Source: Antedon mediterranea
Lineage: Eukaryota; Echinodermata; Crinoidea; Comatulida; Antedonidae
NCBI RefSeq assembly: GCF_964355755.1
Contig: NC_092672.1
Coordinates: forward strand, 14,070,501-14,134,500
Direction of reading: 5' to 3'
DNA length: 64,000 bases
Shown: piece by piece, positions 52,673-63,900 of the stretch
Layout: each line of letters opens with the position of its first letter
How positions within the stretch are numbered: the stretch's first letter is position 1
The notes under the pieces: generated by a model
What the model was told of the DNA's origin: nothing
The model's database searches: none
What the model saw: the letters and a program-made list of their open reading frames with translations, nothing else
Translations under genes and position numbers: made by a program

Positions 52673-53605
52673 GGTTCTACATTCAGTATTCCTCAAGAAT
52701 TTCCTGAAGTCAGCTAAATACGCATCATGCTCACTTTCACTATCAGAGTCATCCTCCCAGGCCCAGCCAACATGTCGTGTCTGAGGTTCACCTCTAGAGG
52801 CACGCCTTGTGGAGGGTTGAGATCTCCTATCCCTTAGTTCCCTATGATCATAACGAGGTTCATAAGAGACTGGAGTCTGTTGGGTGTTATAGGAGCTATA
52901 AAAATCTTTTCTTTCCCTATCATACATCGTGGGCCTATCTTGTGGTGCTTGGTATGTTGATGTGGCTTGGGTCTGATAATAGACTGGCGTACCACTGGTC
53001 TTATAATTAAAATGTGTCCCACAATTATCCTGCCAGGTAGATGTTTCTCGGGTATCCAGTTGGGAAGGTGTTACCCGGGTACCATGGTAGTAGGATATTG
53101 GAGTAGTGTCCTGACGTACAAGCGTTGTCCAGGTATCGTGATACGCAATTGGACTGCTGACGTTTGATTTAGGAACCCTCCCAGAATTGCACGATAAAGT
53201 ATCTACTGGTGAATCAGACAGTATATCAGAGACTCTTGTATCGTAATTCTGATTTGCCTCTGTTTTAGGATGTAGAGAAGAATATCTTGACTCTATTCCT
53301 AACCCAGAATGGTCGGGTGGATAAGCAACCTCAAGTGGTGTGCTGGTATCCCGGAGCTCACGGTAAATCGTTGAGTCTCCGTCTCTCCCTCCCCATCTCG
53401 GGTTTGGAGTGAAATCCAACCATTTCATAAACTTGCCTTTTCCTGAGCCTCTTATTATCTTCCCTATGTTATTTGGGGTGATGTTGCCATAACCCTCCCT
53501 CCATTCTATAAGTTTTTGGGCACGTGAGGCACCTATACCAGGCAAAAGGTTTAGGTCTAACATGTCGCAAAAATTAATAGAAACGAATCGGGATTTTGGA
53601 GGCAT
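52667..53605 (-). CDS. Helix-hairpin-helix ORF upstream of Gag
   Basis: 312 codons, ATG 53605-53603, TAG 52669-52667. Residues 8-52 look like a ComEA-type helix-hairpin-helix: VSINFCDMLDLNLLPGIG then ASRAQKLIEWREGYGNI, with the hairpin PGIG at 22-25. The rest is low-complexity, rich in Tyr, Thr, Gln, Asp and Arg, with loose repeats (STYQ, TPVYYQ, TPISYY), then an acidic stretch EDDSDSESEHDAYLADF near the end. HhH motifs usually bind DNA non-specifically; a nucleic-acid role at the Gag N-terminus is inference. The stop overlaps the Gag frame. Confidence 0.75.
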   Translation of the reverse strand: MPPKSRFVSINFCDMLDLNLLPGIGASRAQKLIEWREGYGNITPNNIGKIIRGSGKGKFMKWLDFTPNPRWGGRDGDSTIYRELRDTSTPLEVAYPPDHSGLGIESRYSSLHPKTEANQNYDTRVSDILSDSPVDTLSCNSGRVPKSNVSSPIAYHDTWTTLVRQDTTPISYYHGTRVTPSQLDTRETSTWQDNCGTHFNYKTSGTPVYYQTQATSTYQAPQDRPTMYDRERKDFYSSYNTQQTPVSYEPRYDHRELRDRRSQPSTRRASRGEPQTRHVGWAWEDDSDSESEHDAYLADFRKFLRNTECRTL

Positions 53606-54258
53606 GCTAAATTATCAAATTACAGTACTACTAAATTGTATAGAATTGAAGTAGACCCAACAATGCTATACCAATACAATATAAAATTGAATTGTGTATA
53701 ACTGAGGATTGTACTTCTTATATACTACCAGAGAAAAAATATATATAATATAATAAAAGTAACAACAACTTTCTCTAAAAGGCAATAGTAAAGAAAAACG
53801 AATTACACCTGCTTAATAGAAATCACAGTTGCTTAAGGTGATATGCAAATGAAGTCAAAGAAACGTGCGAAGTCCGCTCACAAGTGTCTTAGGAATTCAG
53901 AAGATCACACAATGGAGGATACGCTCCGCGATTCAACTTCAGCAATGCAAAAATACAATTGAAATAATTTTATAATAATGACAATAAATGAAGCTCTTTT
54001 TGCTCTGTAATAAGTTTAACTTCTCAATGGGTACTACCTGATGAAGTTCCGTTACAAAAGCATTAACGTCCACTATCAATGGCGCCTATAGAGTCGATAC
54101 AAAAATCCTTGTACTTTATTAAATATCAACTAATCGCGGTGAACCCACACCGTGCGGAATTGTTAAAAGTACAACGGGAGATTTGATCCGTTATGTCGTC
54201 TCCAGACGAACTCTTCGCTAACAAACTAAGTAACTTGGCGTCCCGAATTCACGTTTTT
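53606..54258 (-). other. Leader between primer-binding site and HhH ORF
   Basis: About 650 bp without an ORF worth reporting. By position it should hold the packaging signal. Confidence 0.5.
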
Positions 54259-54271
54259 GCTCGCAGCGCCA
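54259..54271 (-). other. tRNA primer-binding site
   Basis: TGGCGCTGCGAGC begins two bases inside the 5' LTR boundary. TGGC... is complementary to a tRNA 3' end (..GCCA). I cannot name the tRNA. Confidence 0.7.
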
Positions 54272-54272
54272 A

Positions 54273-54941
54273 TGTTGTAAAACGGCCGAGAGTGCGAAGC
54301 TACTACAATTATTACACAAGGCGTACTAGCTTACCTTTTAGGCGGGACTGGTCTCTTGCCCCCTGGTGGCCCAGATGAAGTGCGATACACAGAAGAGTAC
54401 GAACAGTCCACTCCGATGTGTGGCTGCTGGTAGTGATAAACACACAGGCCAGCCTAGGAGGACTAAACGTACCGTACCTTAATTCCGTTGCTGTGTATGT
54501 GTGTGGCTACCCAGTGAGCAATCCCTCAGTACTAGCTAGGCTAGTAGGGTCGAGCTTGACCCCTTGTGGCTCGTACCTCATAATAGTAGCAATGAGGCTT
54601 AAACTATACTATATATTATAGGCCTATAACCTATTCAATCACAGTGAATACCTGTTGTTCCACCAATATTACCGTAGAACTGGCTTATATACCGCTCAGT
54701 CTAGGCTGGGAAGCTTACACAGGAAACCCTGCTGGCTATAGGCTAGTGTATATCAAACACCAGGGAACGTGCGTAATGGCTGATACTGATACAGCATAGG
54801 CTTAGGCCTAGTCACGATTTACGTCCGTTCCGTCTAATGTCATGCGTTCAAAGAGACCGCTCCGGCACCGGTCAGTAACGCACGTGACCTCGGGTCACAC
54901 CTTGGGTCGACCCATTATTATATAAGGGGGTTTTCACTACA
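54273..54941 (-). repeat. 5' LTR (669 bp)
   Basis: Nearly identical to 50677-51340. It differs by TATAT/TATA 5-bp expansion near 54612 and CTCATAATAG for CTCGTAATAG. The open frames inside both LTRs are not genes. Confidence 0.93.
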
Positions 54942-54945
54942 GTCC

Positions 54946-55080
54946 CTGGGCCTAGCTAGCTAGCTAGCTAGGCCTAGTACTAGCCTAGCCCTAGTATTAG
55001 CCTAGCTAGGCCTATTATTTAATATTATTAGGCCAGCCAGAGGGCAGAGAGGGGCTAGGCTAGCCTAGTTATTTTATTTT
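54946..55080. repeat. CTAG/TAGGCCTA-rich block D
   Basis: Continuation of block C on the other side of the LTR element. Confidence 0.8.
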
Positions 55081-55439
55081 TGAAAATGTAATTAGAACTT
55101 TAAATATACGCGGCGTTAAATATATCGTGTGTCGTATAAATAGTATATAGCCTATAGGCTAGACTTGGTGGATTTTGGGCGCTAATGCAGTTTCGTACCA
55201 ACCCCTTAAGCATAAAATTGTAAAAAAAAATCAATAATTTTTTATTTTAAACTATTTTTAATCAATTAATAATTAAGCACCCTTCAGAAACACATCCCCA
55301 GGCCTGCCGATAAAAGTCAATCAATCGTTCGATTAATATAGCGGCATTCCAACATTCATTGCTCATGGCGCTGTAGAAAAAATCAGAAAAGGTGAGTTTT
55401 GAGTAATGACTTAAAGTGACTCAATAATGATGTGTGTTT

Positions 55440-55686
55440 AATGTTCAAGGGTAAGGTGGTTCCAGAGCCTAGGTCCAGCAACACTGAAAGTCCAATCTCC
55501 CCAACTATGTTTGCTTCTCGGAATGTCCAGTAGCACCTGATGACTAGATCTTAGTTCTCGCTTTCCCTTCTTGACTGTCAACAATTCTGAGAGATATTTT
55601 GGAACGCAACTATTTAGGCATCGGAACACCAGCAGCAGGATCTTAAATTTAACACGTGACTCCAATATCCAGTATGGAGGCCTCAC
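55440..55686 (-). pseudogene. LINE ORF2 C-terminal fragment
   Basis: Reads ILESRVKFKILLLVFRCLN, VPKYLSELL, LRSSHQVLLDIPRSK and FSVAGPRLWNHL, the well-known end of CR1/L2-type LINE ORF2. About 80 codons, no catalytic part. Confidence 0.8.
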
Positions 55687-55760
55687 AATACATCAAGCAG
55701 CAGGATCTTAAATTTAACACGTGACTCCAATATCCAGTATGGAGGCCTCACAAGACATCA
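55631..55760. repeat. 65-bp tandem duplication
   Basis: AGCAGCAGGATCTTAAATTT and the following 45 bp occur at 55631 and again at 55696 with one base change (CAATACATC / CAAGACATC). Confidence 0.9.
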
Positions 55761-57811
55761 AGAATTTTGGCGATCTATAGAGGACGCTGTTATGGTTATA
55801 CTATAGGGCTATAACAAATATTTTTACTTGTTCTTAGTGTTTTTATACAGAATTTTTTTTTGTGTTTAATTATATTGTTTTTAGAAATTCTATTAATTTT
55901 TAATTGTTGTATGTTATTGTCTTGTCAAATTGTATTTTTGTGACGGTCCATAATGATCACGTTTGGCTGGATAGACCACCACCCTCGTAAAATAGTGTTG
56001 AAATAAATAAATAAATGAATAGTTTTTATTTTTATTTGTTTTTATTTTAATTAATAGTAGATTTACACAACATAAAAGAAAAATGAAAGACATGAAATGG
56101 TATATTCAGTGTCAGCAGAAGTAAAATAAATTCTAGTAATTAGATGGAAAATGCTTCATATCACGTTTTTATTATAAGTACATATCACTGTATTATTGTA
56201 CATTACATTTCAATAAATTATATCGTTCTGTTTTTGTTGCATTTCTTATTTCCATGTATTTAAAAGAGGTCTTTCATAGGTGAATAAAAAATGTTAATTT
56301 ATATAAAATATGCTATTCAAATCTTAAAACTGAGAATAACATTTCTAGTACAGTGATAACATTACTAAAGCAATTAGGTTGTCATAAGCTTCCTGTTTAT
56401 TATGTTATAACATTAACAAAGTAGCTCAAGACTGAACGAAGTAGGCCTACTGTAATTCCTCCTACTGCCTACTCCATTCCCATATTTATCTTCTTTCCTG
56501 TGTAAAATTCTACTATTAAAATGAAAGAACAAATTAAAAACATAACATATGGTGATACCCACAATGATGAATACAACCATTGTATATTATTTCTTTATTA
56601 AAAATACGAAACTCATATGAATAATAAATTATTTAGTGCGTGCTTTAAACATTAGTAACTACGCCCTCTATAGAGCGCAATCTTTTACTCTCACAATTAA
56701 TGTCCTGTGAGGCTCCGTACTTTTATCGGCAGGCCTAGTGATGATTTTCGCGAAGCTAAGCTGGCGTTGTATTTCTGAAGAGTGCTCAATATTAATTGAT
56801 TAAAATCAGTTATAAACAAATTATCGATATTTTACAATTTTGTGATTGCAGGATGTTGTAGACAACTCGTGAGTAGGTTGGATGAAAATTTTGAGTAATT
56901 TTGAGGGGTGGTACAAAAATGCATTAGGGCAACGTTTGACAGAACGGCAAATACAATGTTGACACTGGATTGTGAAAATAATTATAAGATAACATAAAAA
57001 ATGAATATATATATTATACTATATTTTATCTATAACACTGATTATTAGTATTAGTAATGTTTTTTTTTAAAATACCACAAAATATATTCTATTATATTAA
57101 AAGAATTATTTATATATATGTACAATATAATCAATGATCTATGTTATATAGTTTTATAGAGAAATAAAATAGAAAGAGGAACATATCATATTTTGTAGGC
57201 CTATCATTCGCACTTTACACTGTCTGGCAGAGTTGAGTAGGGCCTAGATGCTCACTGACACTTGACGCAGCTCTCCTGTCATAGGCCTACCTGTGTCGTA
57301 GGTCTACATTTAACATTTTTGGTGTCATATATCGCGCTAAAATTGAGGTTTTATTGTTGGAAATGCTATTAGAAGTCTCTATATATCATATTTCATTAAA
57401 TTAACACTTTAAATTGACATTTCTTGGTAGGTCATACTAGTTGACGCAATATGGACATTTGTGACACAATATATGCATCAACTCAGTTCGTGTCGCTATG
57501 GTGAAGTTTAAGAATCGAGACGCATTGGCCGATGCACTGTATTTTTAATCCTATGTCCTCAAACTAACTGGCCTATAATAGACCCCTAATATTGTATATG
57601 GAACAGGAACATGGATGTATATTGGGCAAAAAAAGTGGTTTACATTTATAATATTTATTTATTATACGAATAAATAGGCATATTTGCACTTTGCAGCCCA
57701 AATGCAACAAATCGCTATCTAACCAACCAACCACAAATTAATCTGAATGCACTCTTTTAAATTACAATTATATGATTTCAGAATCTTCTAAAGTAAAGGA
57801 GTTGTTCAAGC

Positions 57812-58018
57812 ATGATTGAAGAATTTGAGCAAAGTTTCCCCCTGCAAGAGACAAATCAGTCATTTGCCAAGCAACAAACAGAAACAAGAGCAGTATCGGC
57901 ACTCTCCAAACAGATGTTTACAGTTCATTTAGGTAGTGACAAGGAAAATAACAATGATCAAGAAAATACTAGCAGTTTGCAAGATGCCTTCAAGAAGTTC
58001 CGCAAAAATAGACAGGTA
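57812..58018 (+). CDS. Candidate first coding exon of an unidentified gene
   Basis: Acceptor ATGATTTCAG at about 57782, short leader, ATG 57812, then 69 codons to a donor CAG|GTACCG at 58018/58019. Reads MIEEFEQSFPLQETNQSF, ALSKQMFTVHLGSDKEN and SSLQDAFKKFRKNRQ: polar, helical and basic at the end, as in a nuclear or centrosomal protein. I do not recognise the family. No later exon was found up to 64000, so the gene would continue beyond the window. Confidence 0.45.
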
Positions 58019-58111
58019 CCGTCCACATGGATTTTTTTTACTATACCATTAGAATGAAAAACTAGATTTAATTTGTTTCGTTAAAATCGCGCGTAGACCA
58101 CATAATTTGTT

Positions 58112-59062
58112 ATAGTCTGGGTTCCAGACGGAGTTTTGTCTTAATATTAGTAAAAAGATAAATATTTTGGCACATATGGCGTTTCATACGTATACTACTT
58201 GATTTTGGATACTCCGTCTGGGGAAACACGCACAAGTTACATGGTTTGACACCAAGAATTCTTGGTGCATACGATTATCCGGTTGACTAGTTTCAGCTGC
58301 ATGCGATTGGCTACTCACTCCTACACCGTTTTAATATTCATATTTCAGAATTTCCAAAGACTCAATGATGCGCATGCGCTATGTTACGTTTAGACAATGT
58401 GTACTTCGGTACATTTATGAAAGTTTCTGAAGGCTAGAAATTATTTTATATGCCTAGTAGTCTGGTAAACATTTGATGGGATTTTTCCCAAGAACATGAA
58501 AACTCGTCTTGATATGATAGGCTAGCTTCTCCGCAAATCAAACATTGAATGGATCATTTATTACGCGGAGATAATTTTGATTTAATTCTCACCCAGACCC
58601 TGTCCTGTTCTGTGTGGTGGTGTAGCCCTGTTGTGTGCCGGTGGTGGTATGTAGGGCTACTTTATTGGCGTTTTATTTGGCAGGTCATACGTGCGAGTTG
58701 AGTGGGACCTACGAAAGAGGCCTAGGCCAAGGACTAAACAATTAATAAACAAAACTTGGCATTACGATTTTATATTTCAACAGTCTCGATTGTACATTCA
58801 GCACTGTACGTACGTCTCAATCTTTTTCATTTTGAAACAAAATGATCATTGGTTGATTCGAAATCCATATTTACATACCGCCCGCCCCATATAGCCAAAT
58901 ACGGTATGATAACCTACGTCATTCTTATCGGATGTTTGCGGTCTGCAAATCGATTTCTATACGTGTTTCACAAGTCTGTATTTTCAGACAAAAATCGCGG
59001 TCGAAATAAAAACAAATAAATAAAAAAAAAAGATAATACAGACTTGGGGCAAGTCTAAATTT
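58112..59062. repeat. Dispersed repeat, longer copy of 3771-3930
   Basis: Its two ends match 3771-3930 in inverted orientation. At its left, CCAGACGGAG (58127) and CTCCGTCTGG (58211) form inverted ends of an about 95-bp piece. An 18-bp palindrome (ACCAAGAATTCTTGGT core) lies at 58250-58267. No protein-like frame. Confidence 0.6.
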
Positions 59063-60054
59063 GTTATTGCGCACCATAAAAAGATTACCACATCGATTCC
59101 TGGCCATAAGGAATGTACTCTGAAAAATTGACGTAGCTACAGTAGATGAAACTGATATCAAGATAATTGACGGACAAAATACAGTAGTGCTAAGGAAAGA
59201 ATAAATAAAGAAATAGATAAAGATTCTGACAGAATCAATATTAATCAATGTTTTTTGCATGCTATGTGCAACATTATCTGTTTGTAGTCATTAGTCAAAA
59301 TAATGTAGTCATTTAAATTTAAAATAGAAATACATAGACAGATCATCAGCTAACCTTTACCCACTATGACAATCTAAAAAGGGAATGTTCAATAATGTAG
59401 ATCAAACTGTCATGCTCACATGTATGTTGGCTCTTCTGGTTAGATTGTATCTGTCTTTCTGAGGTGCAGATGTTTATTTGGGAGAACTTTATTTGAAAAT
59501 ATCCGGGTATTATGTTAATATTATATCCTTTGTCAACATTGACTATGATAACATGTAGTAGATAGTCCCTGGTCTTTAACAACAAAAAAACTTGCTGCCC
59601 TGCTGCCCTCTTGTGTTCAATTGTGCATGCTAAGTAAAGAAATAACATAGGACATTGATAAGATGATTTGATAAATAAGCTTAAGTTATTTGGGACATGG
59701 AATATATAACCCAAGTAAATGTTTCAGTTGAAACAAAATCCAGACCTCCAACTGTCCAGGCATGGCGGAAGTCTCCCAATATTTCCAGTCATCTCCCGCT
59801 AAAATGCAATTTATCCCGATATTTTGAATATAAACCAAAAAAATTTCATGATGTGTATATAAATTAACTTGAGATATTGATATAGAGAACATACCAGAGA
59901 AGAGACATACTAATATCAGTCCGTATTATATAAGATGTTATGAATTCATGTGTTTTTTAATACAGTATATTAAATTATGCCGTTGCCATGGCATGCCTGA
60001 CATACACGTATGTAGTTGCCAGTATTTACTATAGTCAACATTCCTTCTCAATCA

Positions 60055-60205
60055 CCCACCACTCCACATTGCAAACAAGTTCCTGGTGGTCAGTGGGACA
60101 GGGAAGACAAACTTCCTGGTGGTTAGTGGTACAGGGAAGACCAGCACCCCCCACTCCACATTGCAAACAAGTTCCTGGTGGTTAGTGGGACAGGGAAGAC
60201 AAGCT
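60055..60205 (+). repeat. Minisatellite of TTCCTGGTGGTTAGTGG units
   Basis: Three copies of TTCCTGGTGGT(C/T)AGTGG followed by ACAGGGAAGAC, alternating with two copies of CACTCCACATTGCAAACAAG. A higher-order repeat of about 95 bp made of shorter units. Confidence 0.85.
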
Positions 60206-60950
60206 TCTTTTTTTTCCTGTTTACTTCCATGGATTAGTCTTTCCAAAAACAAGCCTATTTATATTTTTGTAGTTTAATTGTACATTGAACTACAAAATGT
60301 GTGGATGTTTGTGAATATAAAATTCTATTAAAAAATTTCCAGAAAATGTTTTGTACAATTACTATGGTAATAATATGTACTGATTGTAGCTTTAGAGCTA
60401 ATTCCAATATCTTAACCAAGATAATTATCAATTGGAGTCTACCTACTGTACATATTTAATGTTGAAAACAACATCGTATGACTAGGATCATCATTATAAT
60501 AATTGACATTAATCTGTAATTTACTGCGTACTAATAGTTTGTTTTTTTTTCTTTCATTTCCCATCTATTTCCTTGCCCTTGTATAACAAAGACATCTCAT
60601 GCCTTATTTAGTGTGAACATCTGCAGTTCTGTTTATTTATAAATGATAAAACATTTTAAACACATCAATAAATTTATTTCTAATAATACTGCCTACATAT
60701 TTGCCTATTTGAAAAGAAACGGTAATGATAAACACATTTAGAATTTGTCTTTGTTGAAATAGATGATGTAGTAGTTAGTACAGTAGTTCATTCATTCAAA
60801 TTGTTGCTATCAAATGTTTCTTTTCCATTTTGAATGTTCGACTTTTATGTTCCTGATACGATATCTTTTCTCGTATTCTCTGAACTTCTCTTCTCTCTCA
60901 ATTATACAGTGCCAAAGTCTTTTTGATCCACGTTGATTGAACTCTTTACT

Positions 60951-60975
60951 AAAGCTTTGTCTACACTAAAAACAT
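60951..60975. mobile_element. Single MITE end, TIR family CTCTGTCTACACT
   Basis: TAAAGCTTTGTCTACACTAA resembles one end of the MITEs at 23779 and 34488, including the TA. The other end was not found. Confidence 0.4.
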
Positions 60976-63900
60976 TTTGTTGCTTAAAAAACAAATTGTC
61001 AAGCTCAGACATCTCAAGGAAGGTAATCAATATTGTTTATCCACTTTTTCCAAACGGTAACCTGTGGAAAGCTTTCAGGAAAGTGACGTATATACTGTAT
61101 TTGTAATATTGTCAGAGCAATACAATTTTCAATGTAATAAAGTATAATACAATAATGATAATAATTTATTATTTATTTTTACAAACCTCTGGAAATAAAA
61201 ATGATTCTGTATCAGCATTAAGTATAAAATACTTATTTTTCATCTCGCAAAGACTTCAGTTAAATGATTGCTAATTGTTGGTAAATGAATACACCTTAGA
61301 AATAACCTTTAGTGATCAGAATAGATAGCTTTCTATAATGACCATGTAGGAGCAAATCAATGAAAACAAACCTTTAAAAAACAGTGTTCAGAAAACTAAT
61401 CAAAAGTGCTTTTATCATTGGCATATTGTTTGACTGAATTTGCTCATTTTATGAAGATGAAATTTTAAATATCAATGATTGCATCTGCTGTTGTGGTAAA
61501 CAAACTGTGTGGAGATTAATAGGATACAAGAGATAAATAGTCATTGTCAAATAAAAAGGCATGGAGCAAAACTCAATCTTCTCGTTAATTCTGTGTGACA
61601 TGCATTGTATTATAAACTTTATTTTGGGTGCAGTTTTGTAATATTAAATAATTAATTTAATTGTATCCTTAATCCTGTTATTTGGTAATAAACTCTCAGG
61701 TCATACTAATCTACACCCGGTATCACCTAGTAGGGTTTTATGCTAAACCAGACTATGGAGATTATAAAAATACCTTATTGTTTCTAATAAACATCCCGCC
61801 CCTAAAAAACGCCTCCCTCTGAGATTTTTCCCATATTGTAATTAATGAGTGCTCAATAATTGCAGTATTCAGTCCATATGGCCTTAAATGAGTAAGGGAA
61901 AATATTTATTTCACAATGATGTTTGTGTACCTTTTATTATTGACCATGGAGTGCTTTACTCCATGTTATTGACCAAACTAGGCAAATTGTAAGCTAGGCC
62001 ATACGCAGCGGTATTTGCTTTGTGTACTTCCGCTCCGCCGCGTGTTGCAGGAAAGATTCCTCTTCAGCACACAATACACTCAACGAATCCCAAATTATAT
62101 TTTTTAAATATGCTGTATAAGAAAAAGTATTTTGTTGCTTCCTATACTTTACATGCATTAATGGAGTAAATTTTTACGCAATTTGATCTAGTGTGTATCA
62201 TGTGACTTTTAACCAATTTCGTAACTCTTTATATACTGTATAGCTCTGAAGATTTTCTAGATTTTAACTTGATGCCTAGTTTAACATGCAGTATCAAATA
62301 GACAATTTCCTTATATCTTTCTTGTTTTGTAGATTTTCCCTCTCTGATATTGATCGGCATGTTTCATAGTATTGTTTGCATGGTCTGTTGCTTGTTGACA
62401 ACAATACTTGGCATTAATGACAAAAATATTAAAGAGTTAAAATGATTTCCGTTTAGTAATAGTAGGAACAAAATGGAATGTATTTTTGTGTACAAACAAT
62501 GTGAACGTCTTTGGGAGGTTAAAATTCAGAGTTTAAACTCTCTCTTTGAATTTTATGTCTTTGTTTTCTACCTTAACCTTAACCGTATTTAGTTATAATG
62601 TTGTTGTTCCGATTTCAGTACTCTATGAATTAAAATTTCATTGTCATTATTGAAATACTGTATGCTGTATACTACATAGTATATAGTACCAAAGCTATAA
62701 AGCTACTGTAAATAACTCTACATTGTACATTGTACATTTTTAATTTTTAATTTCATTTTCAGAAAACACAGTGACATTTTCCTATTTCTACATTTACACT
62801 AATTGTACTCCTTAAAATTCTGTAAATTAATATTTAATAATACATTAAAATATTCACCTACTTTATATTATCACATACTGTACAATATCGTCATATAATA
62901 AGCCTGTATCTTATTAACCTCTATATAAATAGGGTTGTAGTCATCAAACTTATAAGTTAAAGAAGGAGAACAACCTACTGAACTCAAAGTGCATGTGAAC
63001 AACTTATAAAACAATCTAAACATGATTATTGACATACATGTAACCTGATTAAACTCAATGTGTAGTCCTATTTATTGTAGTACATTGAGATAGGTACAGT
63101 ATATAGGCATACTAACAGTAATATTATCTCATTGTAAAAAGTAGACTATTAATCCGCATTTAATTAAACGTATTAATAAATCTCCCATTGAAGTAAGCAC
63201 CATAATGGCATCCCATTGAAATAAGCATCCCGATAAATCAAGGAGCCTAAGTGATAAGCATTTGATATAATATAATTATGGTTATAGGTAATATTCATTA
63301 ACAATTCTCAAATTTTTATAATTTTGACACTACTTGGTTTATTTTGAATTTGACATCTGTATTAATAAATCCCATAAAGTTACATAATAATGAAGTAATA
63401 TATAATTATTTTTTATATATTATATTATACATTAGCCTATGTAAATATGTGAACATGATTGGTTGAAACTGCACCTCATGACTACCGCTCCATGGATTAA
63501 ATTGTTATACTGAGCGGTGTTATTTTGACTGTGTAAATGTATTTTTCATGTCCCGGTCATTAGACATAAAATCCAGCAAATTGTTGAGGAGTTTGATATA
63601 GTGTGGAAACTCACGTCTGCTGTCAAATAAATAAAGGTTACCTAGTACGTAGTACAGTAGGACTTGAACTCACAAAGATTAGCCCACATCATCAAGAGAC
63701 AACGTTTTACACGTTGCACCATGTAATTCACTTCCAAAAAATATTTCAACTAAAGCATTTAAACTACCATATTGTTTCTAATACACCCGCTGAGATATTT
63801 TTTCCATATTGTGTGGTATGAATAAAGTTTGATCATTAGGCCAAAAAAAAAAATTATTGTGTTGGCCACACCCGACCAACCCTAATCTGGCTTTTTTGTG

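Larger units (their letters stand above)
50677..54941 (-). mobile_element. Young non-autonomous LTR retrotransposon with HhH ORF and Gag, no pol
   Basis: Two direct LTRs (50677-51340 and 54273-54941) differ by one 5-bp indel and one visible substitution. GTCC is duplicated on both outer flanks (50673-50676, 54942-54945). On the minus strand the order is 5' LTR, primer-binding site, a 0.67-kb leader, an HhH ORF, Gag in the +1 frame, a UAG with open frame after it, a short degraded tail, polypurine tract and 3' LTR. Internal length is only 2.9 kb; no reverse transcriptase, RNase H or integrase is present. The 4-bp duplication and layout fit the Ty3/gypsy (Metaviridae) group, but without pol this is inference. 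Confidence 0.92.
55175..56945. mobile_element. Damaged inverted-repeat element containing a LINE fragment
   Basis: About 55175-55312 (GCTAATGCAGTTTCGTACCA ... CCTGCCGATAAAAGT) matches in inverted orientation about 56720-56945. Further in, GGAGGCCTCACAAGACATC ... CTATAGAGG (55740-55785) matches inverted 56660-56715. In the right arm these blocks are adjacent, whereas in the left arm about 400 bp (LINE fragment and a 65-bp duplication) separate them, so the LINE entered the left arm later. No transposase seen; target duplication unclear. Confidence 0.6.

Noticed and set aside
50822-54621. Pair of near-identical 67-68 codon frames as duplicated genes
   Set aside because: They lie in the two LTRs of the retrotransposon and read against its orientation.
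57498-57548. Short frame MVKFKNRDALADALYF, resembling the start of the RNase P subunit Pop5
   Set aside because: Only the first seven residues fit; a stop follows and no further Pop5 exons are visible.
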